Source: Planctomycetaceae bacterium | GTDB taxonomy: Bacteria; Planctomycetota; Planctomycetia; Pirellulales; Lacipirellulaceae | Reading direction: 5' to 3' | Assembly: GCA_002702655.1 (NCBI GenBank) | Contig: PABB01000073.1 | Coordinates: 97,398-161,397 of the forward strand | Length of the DNA stretch: 64,000 nucleotides | Shown: one piece after another, positions 1-9,551 of the stretch | Layout: the number at the start of each line of letters is the position of its first letter | How positions within the stretch are numbered: the stretch's first letter is position 1 | The notes under the pieces: model-generated | What the model saw: only the letters and a program-made list of their open reading frames with translations | Database searches by the model: none | What the model was told of the DNA's origin: nothing | Made by a program: the position numbers and the translations under genes

Positions 1-2
1 CA

Positions 3-77
3 ACCGTCGGGTCGCTGGCGTTCAGCCGGTGGGTGTTCCAGCGGGCGCTGGCGAGTTACCGTAGTGCGAGTAGTTAG
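3..77 (+). CDS. C-terminal fragment of a probable ABC-2 type permease
   Basis: The open frame entering from the left edge ends at a TAG at 75-77. Its 24 residues read as a short hydrophobic stretch followed by a basic tail ending in SYRSASS, a common ending for ABC-2 type export permeases in planctomycetes (from memory of the family). Everything upstream is outside the window, so the assignment rests on the tail alone. The frame choice is supported only by this resemblance; the other two frames give no recognisable end. Confidence 0.4.
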   Translation, partial: TVGSLAFSRWVFQRALASYRSASS

Positions 78-93
78 CTCGTGGTTCGTTTTT

Positions 94-240
94 CACCACA
101 GAGGACACAGAGAGCACGGAGACTATACGAGAAATCCTGTTATTCCGGCAACCACGACCAATTGCAGGGCAAACGCTCCATTGACCGTTTGCCCTTCATC
201 ACCTTGTGATTGCTCCGTGCTCTCTGTGACCTCCGTGGTG
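94..240. repeat. Long-armed inverted repeat with internal hairpin
   Basis: Arms at 94-121 and 213-240 are reverse complements with two mismatches in 28 bases (CACCACAGAGGACACAGAGA... type). Inside lies a 9-bp hairpin, GGGCAAACG at 167-175 with CGTTTGCCC at 186-194. The element sits between the permease tail and the oligopeptidase start. One related single arm recurs at 35872-35898, so this is a dispersed intergenic repeat rather than an operator for one gene. Confidence 0.75.
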
Positions 241-284
241 AGGATTCATCGCCTGAACGTTGAAGTTGTCGAAGGAGCCGTCGC

Positions 285-2414
<2,130 letters not shown>

Positions 2415-2417
2415 GGA

Positions 2418-2620
2418 CTATCAGCTGTCGGCCGTCGGCTGTCGGCTTGAAATGGGCCCCTAGCTGGCGGCCCACGGCCGCCGGGACGGTGCAAGTGTCC
2501 CAGCCGCGCTGCTCTCCCGGCGGCAAGTGTGCCGCCGGCTAAGCCGCCAAGCGTTGGCGGGGCCGCTGTTTTCGTGTCCCTCCATTTCAATCTGAATTGC
2601 TGACCGCTGACAGCTCCTAG
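2418..2620. repeat. Intergenic palindrome cluster
   Basis: This gap between the oligopeptidase and the aminotransferase is largely inverted repeats. The outer arms (2418-2453 and 2584-2620) are imperfect reverse complements of the type AGCTGTCGGCCGTCGGCTGT. Inside are two clean hairpins, CCGGCGGC/GCCGCCGG at 2517-2538 and CCGCCAA/TTGGCGG at 2544-2560. The same arm type recurs singly at about 4535-4565 and as a pair at 30140-30222. The last hairpin is followed by a short T-rich stretch and could help end the upstream transcript, but there is no clean terminator. Confidence 0.65.
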
Positions 2621-2637
2621 AAATCCGAGTCTCACGC

Positions 2638-3795
2638 ATGACCGATGCGACCACCTCCTCCCTCGCCGACACGCGCCGCCGCTTTCGCGAGCAGATGGCG
2701 ATTCACCCGAAGTGGGCGTACTTCGATCACGCGGCCGTGTCGCCCATGCCGCGCCCCACCCGGGCGGCGATCGAGGCGTGGATGGACGAAGCGGGCGGCG
2801 ACGGCGGACCGGCGTGGATGAACTGGGCCCGCGGGGTCGAGCAAACCCGCCGCTCGTGTGCGCAGCTGCTGGGCGCCACGCCCGAAGAGATCGCCTTCAC
2901 CCCGCACACGACCGCCGGCATCAGCCTGGTGGCGCAGGGACTCTCCTGGCAGTCGGGCGACAACGTCGTGACGCTGGAGGACGAGTTCCCGGCCAACGTT
3001 TATCCCTGGCTCAGCCTGGGCGACCTGGGCGTCGAAACGCGATTTGTTCCGACCGATCACGGTCGCGTGGATCTCGACGACGTGCGCGCTCGCTGCGACG
3101 AGCGGACCCGCGTGGTCAGCGTCAGTTGGGTGGCGTTTCTGTCGGGGCATCGGCGCGATCTGGTCGCGCTCGGGGACCTGGCCCGTGAGATCGGCGCGTG
3201 GTTCGTCGTCGACGCGATCCAGGGCGTGGGCGCGTTGCCCTTCGACGTGGCCGCCACGCCGGCGGATGTCGTGGCGGTGAATGGGCAGAAGTGGCAGATG
3301 GGCCCCGAGGGCGGCGCTTACGCCTACGTCCGCCGCGAACGACTCGACGACCTGCGCGTCGCCGGATTGGGATGGAACAGCATGGACGACCCGTTCAACT
3401 TCGACCGCCTCGAGATCCGCCTGCGCGATACGGCGGCGCGGTTCGAGGCGGGCACGCGCAACATGAGCGGGCTGATTGGCCTGGGCGCCAGTCAGGCGAT
3501 GCTGCTTGAGCTGGGCATCGAAAACATCGCCGCGGCGATCCTCGACACGACCGACGAGGCGTGCCGCCGGCTCGGCGAGCTGGGCGCCGAGGTGCTCTCG
3601 CGGCGCGCGGGCGACGAGCGCTCCGGGATCGTGCAGTTTCAACTCCCCGGCGCTGACAGCGACGCCGTGCGGTCGCACTGCATGAAGCACGGCGTCGCGC
3701 TGGCCTGCCGCTCGGGCACGCTGCGGATCAGCCCGCACGGCTACACCAACTCCGAGGATCTCGATCGGTTGATGGACGCCTTGGGCAGCTTTTGA
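2638..3795 (+). CDS. Class V aminotransferase (cysteine desulfurase-like)
   Basis: PLP-dependent enzyme of the class V aminotransferase fold, related to cysteine desulfurases and isopenicillin-N epimerase-like proteins. The 385-residue chain shows the substrate/cofactor loop early (YFDHAAVSPMPR), the PLP-ring Asp in FVVDAIQGVGA and the Schiff-base lysine Lys218 in NGQKWQMGPEG. No mobile cysteine loop of the NifS type is obvious, so the substrate is not assigned. The ATG at 2638 is the natural start. Upstream and downstream gaps are palindrome-rich, and nothing ties the gene to a sulfur operon here. Family assignment is firm; specific reaction is not. Confidence 0.85.
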   Translation: MTDATTSSLADTRRRFREQMAIHPKWAYFDHAAVSPMPRPTRAAIEAWMDEAGGDGGPAWMNWARGVEQTRRSCAQLLGATPEEIAFTPHTTAGISLVAQGLSWQSGDNVVTLEDEFPANVYPWLSLGDLGVETRFVPTDHGRVDLDDVRARCDERTRVVSVSWVAFLSGHRRDLVALGDLAREIGAWFVVDAIQGVGALPFDVAATPADVVAVNGQKWQMGPEGGAYAYVRRERLDDLRVAGLGWNSMDDPFNFDRLEIRLRDTAARFEAGTRNMSGLIGLGASQAMLLELGIENIAAAILDTTDEACRRLGELGAEVLSRRAGDERSGIVQFQLPGADSDAVRSHCMKHGVALACRSGTLRISPHGYTNSEDLDRLMDALGSF

Positions 3796-3853
3796 CGCCC
3801 GGCGGGTACCATCTCTCAGTCACAAACGGTAGCCTAGCGGGCGACGACCCCGC

Positions 3854-3971
3854 GTGCCACGGCTCTGCGAGCCGTGCTGGCGGCGAAGTCCGTGCGTGCC
3901 ACTGCTGGCTTGCCCAGCAGTGGGCGCCTGAGACCCGCTTCACACTACTGGACGAGCCAGCAGTGGCACGC
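3854..3971. repeat. Palindromes of two families (CACGGCT and CCACTGCTGG types)
   Basis: One hairpin CACGGCT-5-AGCCGTG lies at 3858-3876. It is followed by a pair of inverted units of a second type: CCACTGCTGG-CTTGC-CCAGCAGTGG at 3896-3923 and its inverted partner at 3943-3971. The cluster fills the gap upstream of coaD. Both families recur elsewhere in the window (13115, 20137-20211, 23799-23873, 25832-25904). Confidence 0.75.
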
Positions 3972-4037
3972 AAGTATTGGCTCCGCAGCTTTTTTGCACG
4001 CCGAGCGTCTGCGACCGCACTTTTCAGGATGACCGCC

Positions 4038-4529
4038 ATGACTCGTCGCGCCGTCTACACCGGTTCGTTCGATCCGATCACGCTGGGACACCTGAACGTC
4101 ATCGAGCGAGGCGCCGGGCTCGTTGACGAGTTGGTCGTGGGCGTCGGCATCAACATCGAGAAGCAATCGCTGTTCACGGCCGAGGAGCGCGTCGACCTGA
4201 TCCGCGGAGCGACCAGTCATATTCCCAACGTGCGGGTGGAAACTTTCACGGGCCTCGCCGTGCAGTTTGTCCGCGACACGCACGCTCGGGTGATCGTTCG
4301 CGGCGTGCGATCGCTGACTGACATCGAAGCCGAATTCACAATGACCCTGGCCAATCGCAAGCTCGACCCGGGGATCGAGACGGTCTTTCTGATGGCCGAC
4401 GAAGAGTACTCGCACGTCTCCAGCTCGCTGATCAAGCAGATCGCCCCGCTGGCGACCGACGAGGCGCTGGTGAAGTTCATCCCGGCGTCGATTCTGCCGA
4501 AGCTGCGCGAGCGACTGGCGACGAAGTGA
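4038..4529 (+). CDS. coaD: Phosphopantetheine adenylyltransferase
   Basis: Transfers AMP from ATP to 4'-phosphopantetheine, the penultimate step of coenzyme A synthesis, in the cytosol. The N-terminus carries the nucleotidyltransferase signature YTGSFDPITLGH, and the C-terminal half has the ISSTxxR-like segment as VSSSLIKQIA. Length is 163 residues from the ATG at 4038, matching the family; an in-frame ATG at 4029 would add three residues and cannot be excluded. The gene stands alone between repeat-filled gaps. The upstream palindromes separate it from the aminotransferase, so an own promoter is likely. Confidence 0.95.
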   Translation: MTRRAVYTGSFDPITLGHLNVIERGAGLVDELVVGVGINIEKQSLFTAEERVDLIRGATSHIPNVRVETFTGLAVQFVRDTHARVIVRGVRSLTDIEAEFTMTLANRKLDPGIETVFLMADEEYSHVSSSLIKQIAPLATDEALVKFIPASILPKLRERLATK

Positions 4530-4617
4530 GTTGGCTGCTGGCCGTCGGCTGTCAGCTCTCGGCCAGAAACTCGTTGGCGCGCTATAGAACCCAGCCAAGC
4601 TGCGTTGGGCGCGGAAC

Positions 4618-5730
4618 TCATCGCGCCAGCTTCAACAGTTGTACGGCAATCGCGATCACGCCCACCGCGGCCAGCAGGCTTTTCACCGTGTCGAGCCACC
4701 CGTCGCGCGTCGGGGCCTGCGGCCAGATCGCGGGCGAGTTGTCCGCCGACGGCGAAGCCGCACCAGCAGGGGCTGGCGCCCATGTTGGCTCTGCTCCGCG
4801 GGCAACGTCAGCGGTCGGCGCTGCAGGGGCGCTGGCGGCCGCAGCGGACGCGGCGCTCAGCGTTGCACTTGCCTGGCGTTGCGGCGGGGACGGGGTGGTC
4901 GTCGTGGCCTGCGACGCGACCGCCACCGAAGCAGCGGGCTCTGCGGGCGCCGCGCCGTGAGTGGACGCCGTCAGTGCGAACCGCGGCTCGGCCGCCTCGC
5001 GACTGTCCTGCGCTCCGCCGATATCGGGCGCCAGCGACGCGAGGAAATTCTCCACGCGTCCGCCGAAGCTGCCCAGCGTGGTCCCTTCGCCGGCCCCAAA
5101 CAGCACGCCGGCCAGCTCGCCGCGGTCATTGAAGATCGGCCCGCCGGAGTCGCCCTGTCGGGCCTGCACGTCCAGCTCGACCATGTGCTGCGGCAAGTCG
5201 GCCCGGGGCGCGTAATACTGCGTGCAGCGCCCGGTGGCAGCGCGGTAGATTCCCGGACCGTAGCCGCAGATGGTGAGCTGATCCCCCGGTTGCGGCGCGC
5301 GCGTGGCGATCGTCACCGGTTCGGCGGGCGGGCGCCAAATGACCAGCGCCGCCAGGTCCCAGTCGGAATCGACCTTCAGCGGGCGCGCCTTGGACGTGAA
5401 CCCGCCCGGCATGATGACCTCCACCGGCCCGGTGGCGTCGCGCACCACGTGCCAGTTGGTGATGACCAACCCAAAGTCGTCGCGGACGTCGATCAGCACG
5501 CCGCTGCCCAGCGACGTGGCGCCATTCTCGGGCACGACGATCCGCGCCACCGCCGGGTGGGGCGCGTCGGATCGCAGGTGTTGCGTCGGCGAGTACGCGG
5601 TCGCGACAGGAGCCGCAATGACAGCAAGAAGGGCCGCCAAGCGCGCCAGCGCCGAGGAAGTCGCGCGGCGACAGCGCGGGCGGCTCGCGCGTGGACCGAC
5701 GGACAGATGCTTGGCAGATCGGCTGAGCAC
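4618..5730 (-). CDS. Membrane-anchored trypsin-like serine protease
   Basis: A signal peptide-like segment (about residues 25-45, LARLAALLAVIAAPVATA) leads into a chymotrypsin-fold protease domain. Triad residues are seen as His in ITNWHVV, Asp in DSDWDLAALV and Ser in QGDSGGPIF, in the order of the S1 family. After the domain comes an Ala/Pro-rich linker of about 100 residues and a C-terminal hydrophobic helix (LLAAVGVIAIAVQLL) ending in KLAR, so the enzyme is probably tethered to the membrane. The GTG at 5730 is the best start (370 residues); the frame stays open far upstream but that part is arginine-rich shadow sequence overlapping two small genes. It lies 20 bases after the small gene at 5751-5969, suggesting one operon. 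Confidence 0.8.
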   Translation of the reverse strand: MLSRSAKHLSVGPRASRPRCRRATSSALARLAALLAVIAAPVATAYSPTQHLRSDAPHPAVARIVVPENGATSLGSGVLIDVRDDFGLVITNWHVVRDATGPVEVIMPGGFTSKARPLKVDSDWDLAALVIWRPPAEPVTIATRAPQPGDQLTICGYGPGIYRAATGRCTQYYAPRADLPQHMVELDVQARQGDSGGPIFNDRGELAGVLFGAGEGTTLGSFGGRVENFLASLAPDIGGAQDSREAAEPRFALTASTHGAAPAEPAASVAVASQATTTTPSPPQRQASATLSAASAAAASAPAAPTADVARGAEPTWAPAPAGAASPSADNSPAIWPQAPTRDGWLDTVKSLLAAVGVIAIAVQLLKLAR

Positions 5731-5750
5731 GGCGGGCGCGGCGAGCACGG

Positions 5751-5969
5751 CTACTTGGATTTCGGGGCGTCGCTGCGACGCGTCTTCTCGTTGGTCACGA
5801 TCAACTTGAGCAGGCGCTTGCGCAACTCGGCCAGCGACTCGCGATCGGTCGGCTTGTCGGTGCGGTCGCTGGACCGCGCGGACGAATCGTCGTCGCGCGA
5901 GCTGGTCACAATGTGCGACCATCGCGTCGAGATCGACGGCACGGACGAATCCGCAGGGCCGAGGGGCAT
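5751..5969 (-). CDS. Small hypothetical protein
   Basis: A 72-residue product, not recognised. The first half is Ser/Asp-rich and probably disordered; the second half (about 42-64, ESLAELRKRLLKLIVTNEK) should form a charged amphipathic helix. The start is 12 bases downstream of the ribbon-helix-helix-like gene and the end 20 bases before the protease start, which argues that it is a real, co-transcribed gene. No function is proposed. Confidence 0.5.
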   Translation of the reverse strand: MPLGPADSSVPSISTRWSHIVTSSRDDDSSARSSDRTDKPTDRESLAELRKRLLKLIVTNEKTRRSDAPKSK

Positions 5970-5981
5970 AATCGGGTCGCC

Positions 5982-6221
5982 TTATGCAGCAATGGGCCGG
6001 CCGCCGCGCAGGTCTTCGTCGCGGGGCGGAAAATCGCGGCCTTGGTTGTAAAGGTGTTTGAGCCGCGCGAGTTCCGCCCGCAGGGCGTTCTCGGCCAGCT
6101 TGGTCAGGGTCAGCCGCGCCGGGTTGCCCGCCAGGTGAACGGCGGCGTTGCGGGCCTCGTCCAACACGTCGGCCGGCAGATACAACGTGGCGCGAACTTT
6201 CGGCGCGGGGCGGTGCGGCAT
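5982..6221 (-). CDS. Ribbon-helix-helix-like small DNA-binding protein
   Basis: A 79-residue product with a basic N-terminus, a short strand (VRATLYLPADV) followed by two helices (LDEARNAAVHL and TLTKLAENALRAELARL), the layout of MetJ/Arc/CopG-type repressors and ParG-like partition proteins. A conserved-looking tail, GRDFPPRDEDLRGGRPI, follows. The ATG at 6221 is chosen because it precedes the folded region; the frame is open further upstream. It heads a likely three-gene unit with the small gene and the protease, so it may be their autorepressor. No ParA partner or toxin is next to it. The fold is an inference from pattern, not a search. Confidence 0.6.
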   Translation of the reverse strand: MPHRPAPKVRATLYLPADVLDEARNAAVHLAGNPARLTLTKLAENALRAELARLKHLYNQGRDFPPRDEDLRGGRPIAA

Positions 6222-6408
6222 GGCGGTGACAACGCGAGTCAATACGAAACGGACGAAACGCTCGTTCGGCGCGCAATCCATGTTGCGCGTCGTTGTTGTG
6301 TATCGAACGTCACGGCGCGACGACTGCAAACGTCAGACGTTTCGCGGCAGAGTCGGCCCAATCGGCACAGATTGCCAGACGCCAGAGCGCGAGAATCCCG
6401 CGGGCTGA

Positions 6409-8289
6409 TTAGAAGAGCCGCCTGCTAGCAACTCGATATGCCGCGGCCGCGACGCCGCACAGCAGCAGCGTGGCGGCCAGCGGTTCGGGAACCGCAGTCG
6501 CTGCGCCGCCACTCGCCAATGCCGCGTTGCGTTGCCAGATCAGAAAGTCGCCGCCGTCGACGCGTGCGTTGCCGTCGCCGTCGGCGCCGTGGAACTCGGT
6601 GGTCGCGACGCCGTATTGGCCGGCCCACATGGCCAGGTCGGCGCCGTCGGTCAGCAGGTCGCCCGTGAAGTCGCCCCAGGACGAGAACCACGGCTCGACG
6701 ACCAGCAGCGTCTGGTTGACCGCCACGTCGTGCAGTTGTTGCACGTAGCCGCTGGGCCATTGGATGGTGACCACATCGACGGAGCCGGCGTGCTCGCCGA
6801 GGCCAAAGTGGGCAGTGCGCTCGTTCTGGCTGAGAAAGCTGCTGCCCCCGTCGACCTCCCACACTTGCTTCGCGGCCGGCTCGCTCGCGTCGGGCGTGAC
6901 CTCAATCCACGCGCCGATGCCGTCGCGATTGCTGGCGGTTCCCTGCAGGTCGATCCGCAGATAGCGCCCGGGCGCCGAGTCGTTGCGGTACAGCACGGGC
7001 GCCGCCTCGTTGTTGACGACCACCACGTCCAGGTCGCCGTCCGCGTCGTAGTCCAGGTGCAGCAGTCCGCGTCCCTGCAGCGTGTCGGTCACGCCCTCGG
7101 CCTCGGACACGTCGGTATAGACGCCGCCGTCATTGCGCCACAAGGTGGTGCGGTCGTCCTCCCAGCCGATGCCGTTCCAGCCGTTGGTGGCAATCAGGTC
7201 CAGATCGCCGTCGTTGTCGTAGTCGAAGAACGACGTGCCCCACGACCAGCGGGAGTCGCGCACGCCCGCCGCGAGCGTCACGTCCGTGAACTGGCGATTC
7301 CCGTCGTTGCGGTAAAGTCGATTGAATCCGCCGGTGGCGCCGGGGTTGTCCGGCGAGGGGGTGATGTTGGTGATGAACCAATCGAGATCGCCGTCGCCGT
7401 CGTAGTCGCCGAAGGTCGAGCCCATGCCGTTCAGATCGGTGCCCACCCCCGCGGGGATCGTCCCGTCGATGAAGGTGCCGTCGCCGTTACTCCAGAACAA
7501 CTGGCTGGTTACAAAGTCCGACGCCACAGCCAAATCGAGATGCCCGTCGCGATTCAGGTCAATCAACCGCGGCGAGAACCGCCACGCCCGATTGCTGCGG
7601 TAGACGTCGATGCCTGCCGCGACGGTCACGTCCTCGAACGCTCCGACTTCCCCGCCGCCCAAATTGCGCAACAGCCGCGCCTGATTGTCGTCGAGAAAGT
7701 TGCGCCAGTCGGCGGTCACGATGTCGAGATAGCCGTCCCGGTCGTAGTCGCCGAACGAGACGCCCTGCCCCATTCGCGTGACGGTGTTGGCCAGCGCGGC
7801 GACGTTGGTCGTACCCGCATCCGTGAAGTACCCCTGGCCGTCATTCAGATACAGATAGTTTCGCGTGTCGTTGGTCGACGTCATATACAGGTCGAGGTCG
7901 CCGTCGTTGTCGATGTCGGCGGACGCCACGCCGTTGGTCTGCGTGGCGACGGCGAACCCGGCGGTCGCGGTGCGCGGCTCGAACGTGCCGTCGCCCTGGT
8001 TGCGGTACAGGATGTCGGCCTCGCCCATCCGCGTGAACACGAGGTCGACCAGGCCGTCGCCGTCGAAATCGCCGGCCGCCGCGCCGCCCGTCATGAAGGC
8101 CGGCGAGGGCAAGCCTTCAGCCACGTTGGCGGTCATCTGCACGTGATCGATACCGGCGGCGGCGGTCACGTCGACAAACGTTTGGGCGCGTGCGCGAACG
8201 CCCAGCGTGTCCGCGCACGCCAACCCCGCCAAAGCGGCCAGCCCGCAGACGCCAGTCAGTAACTTGCGTGACTTGCTGTGAGCTCGCAT
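6409..8289 (-). CDS. Secreted FG-GAP/ASPIC repeat protein with dockerin-like region and PEP-CTERM tail
   Basis: A 626-residue exported protein. After a signal peptide (about 1-35) there are repeated calcium-binding FG-GAP/VCBS blades, each with DxDxDGxxD loops such as GDFDGDGLVD, DIDNDGDLDL, GDYDRDGYLD and DYDNDGDLDL. An ASPIC/UnbV-like segment follows (about 460-540). Two dockerin-like loops come next (DFTGDLLTDGADL and DGDGNARVDGGDF). The C-terminus, VPEPLAATLLLCG... plus a basic end, is a PEP-CTERM exosortase signal. It is probably an envelope or extracellular adhesion/beta-propeller protein. The ATG at 8289 has no strong ribosome site. Confidence 0.88.
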   Translation of the reverse strand: MRAHSKSRKLLTGVCGLAALAGLACADTLGVRARAQTFVDVTAAAGIDHVQMTANVAEGLPSPAFMTGGAAAGDFDGDGLVDLVFTRMGEADILYRNQGDGTFEPRTATAGFAVATQTNGVASADIDNDGDLDLYMTSTNDTRNYLYLNDGQGYFTDAGTTNVAALANTVTRMGQGVSFGDYDRDGYLDIVTADWRNFLDDNQARLLRNLGGGEVGAFEDVTVAAGIDVYRSNRAWRFSPRLIDLNRDGHLDLAVASDFVTSQLFWSNGDGTFIDGTIPAGVGTDLNGMGSTFGDYDGDGDLDWFITNITPSPDNPGATGGFNRLYRNDGNRQFTDVTLAAGVRDSRWSWGTSFFDYDNDGDLDLIATNGWNGIGWEDDRTTLWRNDGGVYTDVSEAEGVTDTLQGRGLLHLDYDADGDLDVVVVNNEAAPVLYRNDSAPGRYLRIDLQGTASNRDGIGAWIEVTPDASEPAAKQVWEVDGGSSFLSQNERTAHFGLGEHAGSVDVVTIQWPSGYVQQLHDVAVNQTLLVVEPWFSSWGDFTGDLLTDGADLAMWAGQYGVATTEFHGADGDGNARVDGGDFLIWQRNAALASGGAATAVPEPLAATLLLCGVAAAAYRVASRRLF

Positions 8290-8420
8290 CGCCGTGACGT
8301 CGGCTGAAGTGGGACCAGGAGAGTGAAGTCGGTCGTTGGACGGCGCAGGCGCGCTATCGCCGCAATCGTCAAGCGCTCGTACAGCCGAGCAATCCCGATC
8401 GGCAGTTCGTCTGGTGGCAT

Positions 8421-8459
8421 GAAAAAGCGTTCGCCCAACCCGACGTTGGACGAACGCTT
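8421..8459 (-). terminator. Rho-independent terminator after the PEP-CTERM gene
   Basis: A strong hairpin with arms AAGCGTTCG (8425-8433) and CGAACGCTT (8451-8459) and an inner CCAAC/GTTGG pairing. On the minus strand the stem is followed by five T residues. It lies 25 bases past the stop of the gene at 8485-9156 and upstream of the FG-GAP gene, separating the two transcripts. Confidence 0.85.
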
Positions 8460-8484
8460 GATAGTCATCGCAGCGGATCCTGAT

Positions 8485-9156
8485 TCAGCGAGCGCGACGG
8501 CGCAGGCCAATCAGCCCCAAGGCGGCCATGCCGGCCATCGCCAGGGTGGCCGGTTCGGGCACGCCGGCGATGTTGAAGTTGACGTCGTCGACATAGACGG
8601 TCTGACTCAGCGCGCCGCCGAAGCTTTGGATCGCGTAGACGACGCGAGCCAGGTTGGCGCCAGCCGGGACGGTGTCGGCGAGGACGAACTCTTCGTAGTC
8701 GCTACCAACGGGCGAATCGGTGATCTGCGTACGCGAGATTTCGACGTTGGCAACCGAGTCGCGCCACTCGATGCGAATCTCGCTGCCGCCGGTGTCGCCA
8801 ACCAGTTTGTGCCAACCGCTGAACCACACGGCGGTCCCAGCTGCGACCGAGGCGGGGATCGTTTGGTCCTGGAAGGCGCCTGCGAACTGATTGCCCGAGT
8901 TGAAGATGTCAAGTTGCATCGACGACGCGCCGTTGCGCGGCATCGACGTCGACAAAGCCGAGGAGGCGTCGGAGCCGGAGGAGAACGCCTCCCACGAGCC
9001 GAGGAACGGAGGCCCGTCCATCGTGAACCGCGACGGATCCTCGAAGCCGGGATCTTCCAGCAAGTTGGGGTTGTCCAGGTGGGCGCCAATTGCGGACGTG
9101 CAGTTGACGGCGACTGCAACCGCGGTGAGAAGCAGACTGAGCGATTTGATCTTCAT
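8485..9156 (-). CDS. PEP-CTERM secreted protein
   Basis: A 223-residue exported protein of a type common in planctomycetes. It has a signal peptide (about 1-23, KIKSLSLLLTAVAVAV) and a beta-rich body that resembles a carbohydrate-binding-like jelly-roll (starting NLLEDPGFEDP). The sorting tail is VPEPATLAMAGMAALGLIG followed by RRRAR, the exosortase recognition pattern. The ATG at 9156 is chosen because GAGGG precedes it and the signal peptide follows directly; upstream in-frame codons give no sensible N-terminus. Ligand unknown. Confidence 0.85.
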   Translation of the reverse strand: MKIKSLSLLLTAVAVAVNCTSAIGAHLDNPNLLEDPGFEDPSRFTMDGPPFLGSWEAFSSGSDASSALSTSMPRNGASSMQLDIFNSGNQFAGAFQDQTIPASVAAGTAVWFSGWHKLVGDTGGSEIRIEWRDSVANVEISRTQITDSPVGSDYEEFVLADTVPAGANLARVVYAIQSFGGALSQTVYVDDVNFNIAGVPEPATLAMAGMAALGLIGLRRRAR

Positions 9157-9551
9157 TACACCCTCGTTCAAAGCAGATAGAAACATGTGGTCTACGAGAA
9201 CACCAACTGAGGCCCCGCTCAAGCAGAAAAGACAAGCAAGGAGCGGTTACGTTTGACAGCGGGCCGGGTCGAGTTCCGCCACGCCATAGTGCTGATTATA
9301 GACGCGACTGACAATCCGCCTCAAATAAAAAACCGCATTCGCCGACGAGTTTCGCAGGCGCGCACAGGACAAAGAACAGGCACAACATGTTGGTTCTTTG
9401 CACCCTCGTCGTGACTGGCCGGGCAAAACCCAACGCCAGCAAACTCAGTAACTGTTTCATAGCGAGCGGGCAGCCCAAGGCGCACAACAACTTACGATGA
9501 CACGACGCTGCCGCTCGCGCCGCCGAGCAACTGCCAGTTGCGCGGCGACGT
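9157..9551. other. Gene-free gap
   Basis: About 395 bases between the PEP-CTERM gene start and the end of cobA-hemD, both read leftward. It should hold the PEP-CTERM promoter. A 64-codon frame on the minus strand (9296-9490) lacks a ribosome site and has no recognisable product, so it is not called. An A-rich patch near 9325-9332 is the only feature noticed. Confidence 0.5.

Noticed and set aside
94-240. CRISPR-like interpretation of clustered repeats
   Set aside because: Repeats are inverted pairs, not regularly spaced direct repeats, and there are no cas genes.
5731-6276. N-terminal extension of the trypsin-like protease frame up to 6276
   Set aside because: The added 180 residues are Arg/Pro/Ala-rich, overlap two better small genes and would precede a signal peptide.
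9296-9490. 64-codon minus-strand frame rich in Leu and Cys
   Set aside because: No ribosome site, no recognisable product; could not be told from chance.
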